A stretch of 28,547 nucleotides of DNA, from positions 16,144 through 44,690 of the forward strand of contig DLKL01000011.1 of NCBI GenBank assembly GCA_002476495.1, written 5' to 3'. The position numbers were made by a program, and so were the translations under genes. This DNA comes from Lachnospiraceae bacterium UBA7589. GTDB lineage: Bacteria; Bacillota; Clostridia; Lachnospirales; Lachnospiraceae. Shown one piece after another: positions 14,687 through 22,500 of this stretch. Below the pieces are notes generated by a model. That model was not told the origin of the DNA, made no database searches, and was given only the letters and a program-made list of their open reading frames with translations. Position 1 is the first letter of the stretch; each line of letters begins with the position of its first letter.

Positions 14687-16333
14687 TTATGATTCTTCCC
14701 CGGAATATAGTAACTTAATCAACTCCCTTAAAGGAAGCTCATTTCCCCTTGAATCTGTCACAGTTACTGACTTCGGTACTGATGGCATACTCTCCAATTC
14801 CCTGATCAGCCAAAGTGTCTGTGGCTCCCAATAGTCAAGCTTCAGCACTATTTCCCACACATGCCCCATATCAAGCTGCCGGTCATTTTCAAGAGAATAA
14901 CTTGCTAATGCCTCCTTAAGGTCTACGGCTATACATTCATAGTATTTTTTCTTAAGATTACCCTGGGATGAACCCTTGTAATCCTCCAAATCAGCTATTG
15001 TAAATTTGAAGCTATAATATGCTTCACTGCCACCCTCTCCTGATATTTCACTGCCGGTTTCCCCGGTATCTACAGTGAGTATTGCAACATAATCTCTGTT
15101 CTCAAGGGATACATTTTTCTGATTAAGGGAAGAAAAGCCTGTATTAATTTCCCGGGTCAGCTCCACTGTATTTTTAACACTTCTGCACCCTGTCAGACTG
15201 ACGGCAGAAAGTACTATAAGCATCGTCAACGTCCCCTTTAAAAAGGCCTTTTCCCTCTTCCTCTTTACTGCCAGAATAATTAAAGGTATCCCCAGCCCTA
15301 TCCATATATCAGCCCATACCGTATACCATGTAAGCACCTTAGCCACAGCTTTAAACCTCCATAGATAAGTGGATACCGCGAATAATATTCCTACCGGCAG
15401 AATGCTCCGGTATCTGTCACTTCCGATTATTGAATTAATAATTTTTTTACTGTAATACATATAACCGCTTACTGTTGCAAATATGCCTATAATCCAAAAC
15501 CCGAGAACAGGATAATCCATTCTTTCCACAGTTCCTCCCAAAGAGGTTGCTTCCATGACACTAAACACAGAGGTACTGCTTGTACCTGTCCAGACCCTGC
15601 CTAGTATGGATATTATAAAAATGTGTGACATAACCATGGCGATTATTATCCACAATAGTATTTTCAATGCATTTTCCCATGTATTTTTCTTCTGTCTTGT
15701 CAGTGTAAACATCATAAGTTCAAGAGAAGAAAGACACACAAGAACCAGATATGCGCCCAATAATATATTAGATATATTTCCCTCTGCACCTCTCATGGAA
15801 ATTGTCGAAAACATAAGGGGTATAGCCTTCCGGTCCAGATTGCTTATTGAAAACACACCCACAATAATTATCGGAACCAGCATCCACCAGAACAGAAGCT
15901 CCATAAGTCTACCCCTTTTTTCTATGCCATTTCCTCCTCCATAACAGCATATAAGGATAAAAGGAATTATTATCCAGGCCATATTAAAGCTTCTCAGCAT
16001 ATATTCCTGGATTATTCCTCCAAAGAAAATTATAATAAGCCCTCCTCTGATAATATATCTAAGCGCATATATACCAAGAATGAGCTTCCCAAAAATTCCA
16101 AGACTCTCCTCAATATATACAATAAATCCCTGAGGAAACTCCCTTGATAGTAAGAAAATAATCCCACTGTACAGCACTGTAAAAAGCAAGCCCGTAAGGA
16201 GCGCCGGGAAATGCCATTTCCCGGCTACATTGGCGGTTATATATGGTATAATAACCATGCCGACGGCTATATTTTCCAATATTCCTATTCTAAAGCATTG
16301 TCGGTCAGATATTTTTCCGTTTTCCAGATACAT
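14687..16333 (-). CDS. Fused spore germination receptor subunit: GerAB permease joined to a GerAC first domain
   Basis: 548 residues in one open frame. Residues 1-357 are a GerAB-type amino-acid/polyamine/organocation-transporter-like membrane protein with ten predicted spans. After the cytosolic positive cluster KRKREK (357-362) comes an eleventh hydrophobic segment ending in a lipobox-like LTGC (380-383). Residues 384-548 resemble only the first domain of GerAC: RDYVAILTVDT, then a KEALASYSLENDRQLDMGH block at about 473-491 and SVPKSVTVTDSRG. The second and third GerAC domains are absent. The topology works: ten spans put the join inside, the extra span carries the domain to the outer face. 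It lies 3 bp after gerAA and 19 bp before spoIIR. The GerAB half is sure, the GerAC half likely. Confidence 0.85.
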   Translation of the reverse strand: MYLENGKISDRQCFRIGILENIAVGMVIIPYITANVAGKWHFPALLTGLLFTVLYSGIIFLLSREFPQGFIVYIEESLGIFGKLILGIYALRYIIRGGLIIIFFGGIIQEYMLRSFNMAWIIIPFILICCYGGGNGIEKRGRLMELLFWWMLVPIIIVGVFSISNLDRKAIPLMFSTISMRGAEGNISNILLGAYLVLVCLSSLELMMFTLTRQKKNTWENALKILLWIIIAMVMSHIFIISILGRVWTGTSSTSVFSVMEATSLGGTVERMDYPVLGFWIIGIFATVSGYMYYSKKIINSIIGSDRYRSILPVGILFAVSTYLWRFKAVAKVLTWYTVWADIWIGLGIPLIILAVKRKREKAFLKGTLTMLIVLSAVSLTGCRSVKNTVELTREINTGFSSLNQKNVSLENRDYVAILTVDTGETGSEISGEGGSEAYYSFKFTIADLEDYKGSSQGNLKKKYYECIAVDLKEALASYSLENDRQLDMGHVWEIVLKLDYWEPQTLWLIRELESMPSVPKSVTVTDSRGNELPLRELIKLLYSGEES

Positions 16334-16336
16334 ACT

Positions 16337-17866
16337 CTATTTTTCCTTCCTTTTTAGTCTTACCCTGTTTCCGGCTCTTGACCAGAGTGGTCTGTATCTT
16401 AAAGCCTTTAGAGGACTTCTTATTACAAAATCCCTTTTTCCTGCCTTATTTTCCTTTATATCTCCTGCTATAGGCATCATATACGGAACACCAAAGCTTT
16501 CCAGATTGGATAGATGTATAGCTATTACAATCAGCCCAAGAATGAACCCATATAATCCCATAAGAGCAGAGGTGAGTATGATGAAAAATTTCAGCAGCCT
16601 GAACACAGATGCAAACTCCTCATTTGGAATGGCAAAGGAGGCTATTGCTGACAAAGCCACCACAATTACCACAATGGTGCTGACAATTCCCGCCTCCACA
16701 GCAGACTGGCCAACAATCAGACCTCCAACCACTCCAATAGTATTTCCAAGAGGTCCCGGTAAACGAATGCCGGCCTCTCTTAGTAATTCAAACAAAAATT
16801 CCATAATAAGCATTTCAACTACGATGGGAAAGGTGACCATGGTTCTGGCAGAGGCTATGGCATACAACAGCTTTGTTGGCAGCATTTCACTGTGAAAAAC
16901 CGTTACTGCAATATATAATCCGGGAAAGGTAATAGCAAGAAATGCAGCAATATACCTTAATATTCTCGCAAATGTTCCAACAGCCCACCGATTGTAATAA
17001 TCATCTGATGCCTGAAGAAGCATATTGAGATTATTAGGTGCCATAATTACCTCCGGTGAATTGTCAAATACTACTGCAACCCTACCCTCCACAAGTCCTG
17101 AGGCAACCTTATCGGGTCTGGTTGTGCTTTGAAACATCGGAAACGGAGAATACCAGTTATCTTCCATCAGATGCTCTGCCATCCCGCTGTCAAATATTCC
17201 ATCTATATCATATTTTTCTATTCTTTTTTTAATTTCCCTTACCAGATTTGGACTGGCAATATCCTCCATGTACATGATGGCATAATCAGTTTTGCTTCTC
17301 TGACCTATATTCCCCTGTTCAACCTTAAGCCTGACATCCCTTATCCTTCGCCTTATAAGAGCAGTACCGGAACGAAATCCCTCGTTAAAGCTGTCCCGTG
17401 GGCCTCTCATACCTGCCTCTTTGTCATTTTCTCCTATACTTCTCAAGGGAAGCTTTTTTGTGGATACCACCATGGCATCATAATATCCGTCAATAAAAAT
17501 TGCGGTATCTCCCTTAAGTACAGAATTGACAGCCTTGTCAAAGGAGGGCTCACGTTTTATTTCTACTGTATGTGCCTCCTTATACATAATGGAGGTCCAT
17601 ACATCCTTTGTATATCTGTCTCTCCATTCATATATCAAGGGTTTTACCACGCTGTCCTCAACCTGCTGCACATCCACAAGTCCATCAATATATATAATGT
17701 GAATTCTGGTATTTCCCTCCGCTCTCTCCAGCAGGATTGTCTTTTGTGCCACATCCGCACAATTTGCAAAAAGTGCATTAAGCACTGTAATATTTTTATC
17801 CAGATACTTACTTATTTTTATCTTCAGCTTATTATCCTTATCAAATAAACAGGAAACATCAGCCAT
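16337..17866 (-). CDS. Spore germination receptor subunit A (GerAA family)
   Basis: 509 residues. GerA-family receptors sit in the spore inner membrane and respond to germinants; the A subunit forms the oligomeric channel core. A soluble N-terminal region (1-290) contains the family block RGPRDSFNE (154-162) and MYMEDIASPNLVREIKKRI; the C-terminal half has about five spans and the hallmark REAGIRLPGPLGNTIG (363-378), then VGQSAVEAG. A GTG-start version reaching 17881 would contain the GGGAGG ribosome binding site itself, so the ATG at 17866, 7 bp after it, is the start. It follows the GntR gene by 76 bp, and the next gene starts 3 bp after its stop. Confidence 0.92.
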   Translation of the reverse strand: MADVSCLFDKDNKLKIKISKYLDKNITVLNALFANCADVAQKTILLERAEGNTRIHIIYIDGLVDVQQVEDSVVKPLIYEWRDRYTKDVWTSIMYKEAHTVEIKREPSFDKAVNSVLKGDTAIFIDGYYDAMVVSTKKLPLRSIGENDKEAGMRGPRDSFNEGFRSGTALIRRRIRDVRLKVEQGNIGQRSKTDYAIMYMEDIASPNLVREIKKRIEKYDIDGIFDSGMAEHLMEDNWYSPFPMFQSTTRPDKVASGLVEGRVAVVFDNSPEVIMAPNNLNMLLQASDDYYNRWAVGTFARILRYIAAFLAITFPGLYIAVTVFHSEMLPTKLLYAIASARTMVTFPIVVEMLIMEFLFELLREAGIRLPGPLGNTIGVVGGLIVGQSAVEAGIVSTIVVIVVALSAIASFAIPNEEFASVFRLLKFFIILTSALMGLYGFILGLIVIAIHLSNLESFGVPYMMPIAGDIKENKAGKRDFVIRSPLKALRYRPLWSRAGNRVRLKRKEK

Positions 17867-17942
17867 AAAAAAACCTCCCACAAACAGACTTAGTTATAAG
17901 CTTATTTTGTGCAAGGTTTTCCATATTATTCTTACTATTCCT

Positions 17943-18614
17943 TTATTCAGTTTTCAAGGTTACATTTTTAATAACAATCTGCTCCTGATTATATATGTGC
18001 TCGTTCATGATTTTTACAGCTTTTTCCTTGTCTTTGTTTATTATGGCTTCCGTAATAAGGTCATGCTCCCTTACCAGATTGTCATGGTAAGAAAAATCCT
18101 TTACATATTCTACTCTGTAACGATACACCTGTTCCCTGAGATTATGAGCCAGACTAATCAGCTTTTCATTTTCAGAGGCACGGTATATCACGTTATGAAA
18201 TGCCTCATCGCCCTCCACAATTGCTGTAACAAGCTTTGAATTAACCGCCTCCTTAAAGGCAGCGCAACACCTTTCTAATTCTTCCTTCCGCCGGTCGTCT
18301 ATCCTTTCACAGGCAAGCTTGACCGAAAGCTCCTCCAATGCCATCCGAACCTCCAGGGCATCCTTCAAATCCTTCACGGTAATATTAGCTACCTCTGCTC
18401 CACGCCTGGGAATCATGACAACCAATCCTTCTAATTCCAGCATTCTTATAGCCTCTCTGACAGGAGTACGGCTTACCCCCAGCTTATTTGCAAGATGCAC
18501 CTCCATAAGCCTCTCCCCCGGTTGAAACTCGCCATGAACAATAGCGTTTCTCAAAGTGTTAAATACAACCTCTCTGAGAGGAAGATACTCATCAATATTA
18601 ATATCAAGCTTCAT
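17943..18614 (-). CDS. GntR-family transcriptional regulator, FadR/FCD subgroup
   Basis: 223 residues. An N-terminal winged helix (about 10-75, with GERLMEVHLANKLGVSRTPV and REAIRMLELEGLV) is joined to an all-helical FCD ligand domain. The FCD metal ligands are present: Asp136 and His140 (DEAFH), His184 (REHDLI) and His206 (NEHIYNQ). Such proteins bind short palindromes and release on binding a small carboxylate. The ligand is unknown. The gene follows ispE by 17 bp and has a GGAGGAG site, so the two are probably cotranscribed; a GntR-like palindrome lies in the ispE promoter, consistent with self-control. Confidence 0.9.
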   Translation of the reverse strand: MKLDINIDEYLPLREVVFNTLRNAIVHGEFQPGERLMEVHLANKLGVSRTPVREAIRMLELEGLVVMIPRRGAEVANITVKDLKDALEVRMALEELSVKLACERIDDRRKEELERCCAAFKEAVNSKLVTAIVEGDEAFHNVIYRASENEKLISLAHNLREQVYRYRVEYVKDFSYHDNLVREHDLITEAIINKDKEKAVKIMNEHIYNQEQIVIKNVTLKTE

Positions 18615-18631
18615 GTACTCTCCTCCTTCAC

Positions 18632-19507
18632 CTATAAGTTTACAGGAGCAGTAACAAATACTTCTCCGGATAATCCCATCTTTCTTATAATTTCCCCTGC
18701 TCTTGAGGCGGTTTCCTTATTCCTGAATATTCCAAACACCGTAGGTCCACTTCCGCTCATTATGGCATTCAGGGCTCCGTTTTCCTTCATTATATCCTTT
18801 ATAACCTGTATTTTCCCATTCAGCCTCAGGGTCACATTTTCAAGTACATTACCCATGTACCCGGCCACAGCCTCAAGGGAATTGTCAAAAAGAGCCTGTA
18901 TCATTTTATCCACCTCAGGATGATTTACTATTTCATTCACCTTGAGATTAGTATAAACCAGCTTTGTGCTGACACCCTCCGGTGGCTTGGCAAGAAGAAT
19001 ATAGCAATCCGCCAGCCCTTGTACCGGAGTCAGAATATCCCCTATTCCCTCTGCCAAAGAGGTTTTTTCCAATACACAATACGGTACATCTGCCCCAAGC
19101 CTGCCACCAAGAGCCATAAGCTTCGCTGTATCAGCCCCCAGATTATATAGTTGATTTACAGCCTTTAATGTAGCTGCACAATCCGTACTTCCCCCTGCCA
19201 GACCGGCCTCCACAGGTATATTTTTCTTCAAATCAATCTCTATGCTTCCAGACAGATTGTATTCGTCAAACATAAGATTAACAGCTTTATAAATCAAATT
19301 TCTATTGTCTGTGGGAACACCGTCTTTATCACAGTTAATGGTGATTTTTCTACCGGCATATCCGGTATCGGCAATAAATACCAAATCATCATACAAACCA
19401 ATATTCTGCATAATCATCTTTACATCGTGGTATCCGTCCTCTCTCTTTTTCACCACATCCAAAGCAAGATTTATCTTGGCATATGCCCTTAGTGAAATCT
19501 CCTTCAT
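18632..19507 (-). CDS. ispE: 4-diphosphocytidyl-2-C-methyl-D-erythritol kinase
   Basis: 291 residues, typical. It phosphorylates CDP-ME in the MEP route to isoprenoid precursors. The GHMP kinase features are AYAKINLALDV (Lys11), the Gly-rich ATP loop PVEAGLAGGSTDCAATL (98-114), the catalytic Asp140 in LGADVPYCV, and MSGSGPTVFGIF near the C terminus. A longer frame begins at 19537, but the ATG at 19507 has GGAGGT 5 bp upstream and matches the family start. The promoter and a palindrome lie at 19528-19568. It is followed by the GntR gene and then by the germination genes. Confidence 0.95.
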   Translation of the reverse strand: MKEISLRAYAKINLALDVVKKREDGYHDVKMIMQNIGLYDDLVFIADTGYAGRKITINCDKDGVPTDNRNLIYKAVNLMFDEYNLSGSIEIDLKKNIPVEAGLAGGSTDCAATLKAVNQLYNLGADTAKLMALGGRLGADVPYCVLEKTSLAEGIGDILTPVQGLADCYILLAKPPEGVSTKLVYTNLKVNEIVNHPEVDKMIQALFDNSLEAVAGYMGNVLENVTLRLNGKIQVIKDIMKENGALNAIMSGSGPTVFGIFRNKETASRAGEIIRKMGLSGEVFVTAPVNL

Positions 19508-19527
19508 TATGCACCTCCATCTGTATA

Positions 19528-19568
19528 TTGTATACAAAATGTATATTTATATTTTATAAAAAAAACAA
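19528..19568 (-). promoter_or_regulatory. ispE-gntR promoter with a TTGTATACAA operator candidate
   Basis: On the minus strand TTGTTT (19563-19568) and TATACA (19540-19545) are 17 bp apart. The perfect palindrome TTGTATACAA (19528-19537) covers the expected transcript start. This resembles palindromes bound by FadR/FCD-type GntR regulators (GT...AC core), and such a regulator is encoded two genes along. Three copies of TGTATA lie in the plus strand at 19522, 19529 and 19540. Confidence 0.5.
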
Positions 19569-19583
19569 CTATAGTTCAATAGT

Positions 19584-19609
19584 TAAATATTTTATTTTTG
19601 TGCCGATAT
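19584..19609 (+). promoter_or_regulatory. Sigma-28 (SigD/FliA)-type promoter
   Basis: TAAA (19584-19587), 14 bp, then GCCGATAT (19602-19609). The known motility/chemotaxis consensus is TAAA-N14/16-GCCGATAA, so 11 of 12 positions match with correct spacing. It would transcribe the 200-residue gene at 19704 with a leader of about 88 nt. Confidence 0.7.
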
Positions 19610-19639
19610 ACACTATAAGTTAAGGTTTATTCTTTAACA

Positions 19640-19681
19640 TTGACACTGTTGATTTACAGGACATAACAGGAATTTCCTGTT
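19640..19681 (+). promoter_or_regulatory. Second promoter with a perfect palindrome over the -10/start region
   Basis: A consensus TTGACA (19640-19645) is followed after 16 bp by CATAAC (19662-19667), a fair -10. The perfect 17-bp palindrome AACAGGAATTTCCTGTT (8-1-8, 19665-19681) covers the end of the -10 and the expected start. It could be an operator for this promoter, or a leader hairpin in transcripts from the sigma-28-type promoter upstream. Confidence 0.45.
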
Positions 19682-19703
19682 CATAACCAAGGAGGGTAAT
19701 TAT

Positions 19704-20306
19704 ATGGAATTAAACGGAATTAATTCAAGCACCTATACTTCTGCAGACTACTCATCCACACAAAATGCTGCTTCCGGCTCAAAGAAGAGCATACAAAAGA
19801 ATGAGACTGCCGTAGTATATGAAAAAACAAAGACATTAAAAAGCGGAACTGCCTATAAGGCATCCGGCTCAAAGGCAGATAAGGCCACTATTGAAAAGCT
19901 TAAGGCTGATGCCGAAGCACGATATTCCCAGATGCAGTCTTTGGTGGAGAAGCTTATTTCAAAGCAGGGGCAAAGTTACCACTATTCTACATTGGGTGAT
20001 TTAATGAAGGATGTTGTGGCCGGCAAGATAAGTGTAGAGCCCGAAACTATTGCACAGGCAAAAAAAGATGTTGCTGATGATGGTTACTGGGGTGTTGAGC
20101 AGACAGCTACAAGAATTGTCGATTTTGCAAAGGCTCTTACCGGTGGTGACCCCGACAAGATTAGCGAAATGAGAGCTGCTATCGAAAAAGGCTTTGGTGC
20201 TGCAAGAAAGGCCTGGGGTGGTGATTTGCCTGAAATATCCGGCAAAACCTACTCACGCATTAATGAATTATTAGATGAGTGGCAGTCCGAAGCCGGACAA
20301 GACTAA
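19704..20306 (+). CDS. Hypothetical protein, possible motility-associated
   Basis: 200 residues, no signal peptide or membrane segment. Residues 1-65 are Ser/Thr/Lys-rich and probably disordered, starting MELNGINSS. Residues 66-200 look helical, with a conserved-looking core DDGYWGVEQTATRIVDFAKAL, GGDPDKISEMRAAIEKGF and KAWGGDLPEISGKTYSRI. From memory this core recurs in flagellated bacteria, including ones where it is mislabelled hydrogenase-4 component G; I could not verify this. AAGGAGGG precedes the ATG. Monocistronic, with a strong terminator. The sigma-28-type promoter upstream suggests a role in motility or chemotaxis, but no function is known to me. Confidence 0.78.
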   Translation: MELNGINSSTYTSADYSSTQNAASGSKKSIQKNETAVVYEKTKTLKSGTAYKASGSKADKATIEKLKADAEARYSQMQSLVEKLISKQGQSYHYSTLGDLMKDVVAGKISVEPETIAQAKKDVADDGYWGVEQTATRIVDFAKALTGGDPDKISEMRAAIEKGFGAARKAWGGDLPEISGKTYSRINELLDEWQSEAGQD

Positions 20307-20325
20307 TGCCTACTAATCTCACTAA

Positions 20326-20360
20326 CATCGCCCCGGGAGTAAATATCTCCCGGGGCGATG
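20326..20360. terminator. Strong bidirectional hairpin between convergent genes
   Basis: A perfect 14-bp stem CATCGCCCCGGGAG / CTCCCGGGGCGATG with a 7-nt loop (20340-20346). It lies between the stop of the 200-residue gene and that of the convergent sipL-like gene. The following T content is modest (TAATTTTAAACCCTTTTT), but the stem is very stable and probably ends transcripts from both sides. Confidence 0.75.
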
Positions 20361-20376
20361 TAATTTTAAACCCTTT

Positions 20377-21927
20377 TTATGATTTCACAATAATTAATCT
20401 GTCTCCTTCGCTTATAGTATCTCCATCAAGACCATTTATGGCTTTTATTGATTCCGTTGTAGCATAATATTTTCTTGCAATTGACCAAAGTGTATCTCCT
20501 TTTTTTACAATATAGCCCACTATTCCCGGCATGCCTGCCTTTTTTTCATAGTCAATAGGTACAACCTTCATATCTGTAATAACCTCTGTCACCGACTTTG
20601 AGAATACAGAAATTCCCAGATTGACCTGTGCTTTTATCTCAACCTCTTCACTGCTTAGCATAGCTGCACTGAGCTGATCAAGGCTTGGTACTATCCGTAC
20701 GGAATCCTCTGCTGTCAGGCCGTCCGCATCTACGGAGTAGTCAAAAGGAATATCAATCTCCATACAATTCATTGGATCCTCCCCGGAGGATATGTACAGT
20801 ACACTGGTTTTTACAACACCGGAAATATGTATCCCGTTTTCTACCATATCAGCATCGTCAACATCTACAGAACCATACACATGACATATTTGAAGAATTT
20901 TTGATTGTGTTCCGGATATACGTCTCCGGCTGCTAATCTTTGCCTTAGCCTGATTTCTTATTAACAAATTTTCATAGTCAAAACAACACGTCTCCGGCTG
21001 TATTTCAACCTGTGGTGAAAACATATCATGAAGAATATCTATCTGCTGCTCCTGATACATTTTTATATTCATATCAACATTGTATTCAACACCTATTACT
21101 CTATCCTCACCATCCTTGTCGGAACGTATACTTACATCTCCTTTACCAAGAAAAACATCTACCTGTGATACCATTCCCTCCTTTGCTCCCTGACATTCCA
21201 GCTCTTTTGAAATAGTTCGCACAGAGAAAAGATACTGAACAGGCAGATGCTCTTCCTGCCCCTTGTATACCACAAATATTTCAACCTCTCCCCGTATACT
21301 GAGCTTATTGTCTAATGGTTTAGTCTCTATATTTCTAAGAGCAACTGAGGACCACATAATACATTTTATATTAGGCTTATTCTGGGGTATCTCTATTTCT
21401 TCCTTTATTTTGTACACATCTCTTTTTGAGATAACTGTCTCTGTAGCACTAAGTTTTTTATGCTGACATTCAATGCCCTGACCATTTTCAAGGTCCACCG
21501 CAGCATTAATTTTTATATCCTCATATACACATACCCCATCACCGATAAGTCCACGGACCTCAAGCTTTCTGGAATTAATTACACTTACCGTAATATCCTC
21601 TAAACGACATTGGCTATCTGCCATATTGTTCTTATTAATACCATCAACATTAACCTGATCCTCAAAAGGTATACTTCCTTCGTACACCTCTATATCAGGT
21701 TTATCACTCACAGTCTTGTATAATATTTTGAAATATACCTCTCCCACAACCTTAACCCTGTTTTCCTCAGATAGTATTTCGTCCACCACCACATAACCAT
21801 CTTTCGCTATTACCTTATCAATATCATCCTTTGATTCCGGAATATTAAAATCCTCATCAATGGTAAGCTGTGAATATTTTGATGCCTTCAAAACACTTGT
21901 ATGTATATCTTTTCTGCTAAAATCCAT
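20377..21927 (-). CDS. sipL: SipL-like spore coat morphogenetic protein (SPOCS domains plus LysM)
   Basis: 516 residues, close to the length of Clostridioides difficile SipL. The N-terminal and middle parts contain repeats of the SPOCS/DUF3794 beta-rich pattern (VDEILSEENRVKVVGEVYF; later KLEVRGLIGDG; KLSIRGEVEIFVVYKGQ; VYGSVDVDD; EVEIKAQVNLGISV). The last 48 residues are a LysM domain (GYIVKKGDTLWSIARKYY to the end). In C. difficile SipL binds SpoIVA to anchor the coat on the forespore. No signal peptide, as expected for a mother-cell protein. A GGAGGT site precedes the ATG. The gene lies downstream of the ywmB-like and PrcB-like genes on the same strand. A sigma-E promoter was sought but not convincingly found. 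Confidence 0.85.
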   Translation of the reverse strand: MDFSRKDIHTSVLKASKYSQLTIDEDFNIPESKDDIDKVIAKDGYVVVDEILSEENRVKVVGEVYFKILYKTVSDKPDIEVYEGSIPFEDQVNVDGINKNNMADSQCRLEDITVSVINSRKLEVRGLIGDGVCVYEDIKINAAVDLENGQGIECQHKKLSATETVISKRDVYKIKEEIEIPQNKPNIKCIMWSSVALRNIETKPLDNKLSIRGEVEIFVVYKGQEEHLPVQYLFSVRTISKELECQGAKEGMVSQVDVFLGKGDVSIRSDKDGEDRVIGVEYNVDMNIKMYQEQQIDILHDMFSPQVEIQPETCCFDYENLLIRNQAKAKISSRRRISGTQSKILQICHVYGSVDVDDADMVENGIHISGVVKTSVLYISSGEDPMNCMEIDIPFDYSVDADGLTAEDSVRIVPSLDQLSAAMLSSEEVEIKAQVNLGISVFSKSVTEVITDMKVVPIDYEKKAGMPGIVGYIVKKGDTLWSIARKYYATTESIKAINGLDGDTISEGDRLIIVKS

Positions 21928-22000
21928 AAAACCTCCACCTATTCATATAAACTGTGTACCTATGTTTATAAATATATTCCCATGAAATATATTTTATTCC

Positions 22001-22423
22001 CTAATCCACATCAAAAACCACAGGCAGATCATACTTTTCACATTTAATTGCTATGTAGGGATACATGGATGTCTCCCCCTTTGGCAAGTTATTTTTTTCT
22101 TCATCCATAGAAATAAGATTTGTTTCCAGATAAACCGCATTGTCGGTTAAATATAGAGATTCAACAATTACCTTAATATTTTGTCTGTTTACCTCTCCAT
22201 ATCCCACTACAATATACATATAGTCATTATTCAGATAGCTTAGCTTAAATGGCTTACTTTTCTTTTCCTCAATTATTTCCACAAGTTCCTCCGGAAGTTT
22301 GGTTTTGTCGCAGACAGTAAAATCTATTTCCTTGTGCATTGCCTGTTCCTTCCTTTTGCATCCAAAAAGACACAGAATTGCTGCACAAAAAAATAGTATT
22401 GTAATAATTTTTTTTGCCTTCAT
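22001..22423 (-). CDS. Predicted lipoprotein with PrcB-like domain
   Basis: 140 residues. A signal peptide (MKAKKIITILFFCAAILCLFG) leads to a lipobox Leu-Phe-Gly-Cys near residue 22, so the mature protein should be lipid-anchored on the outer face of the membrane. The rest resembles a PrcB-type C-terminal beta domain (YIVVGYGEVNRQNIKVIVES, then SMYPYIAIKCEKYDLPVVF). That family was named for a protease-complex subunit, and its general role in Firmicutes is unclear. It sits between the ywmB-like and sipL genes, with gaps of about 75 bp each side. A spore or envelope role is positional inference only. Confidence 0.68.
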   Translation of the reverse strand: MKAKKIITILFFCAAILCLFGCKRKEQAMHKEIDFTVCDKTKLPEELVEIIEEKKSKPFKLSYLNNDYMYIVVGYGEVNRQNIKVIVESLYLTDNAVYLETNLISMDEEKNNLPKGETSMYPYIAIKCEKYDLPVVFDVD

Positions 22424-22500
22424 GGCATCACCTTAAAAAAACATTATTACAATACTATGAATATTTTTGTGTTTTAATTCTTTTTATCTGAATTATTATA

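Noticed and set aside
17882..17942. Sigma-G-type promoter upstream of gerAA
   Set aside because: TGAATA and AATAATA are present on the minus strand but the spacer is 13 bp and the region is A/T-rich; not convincing.
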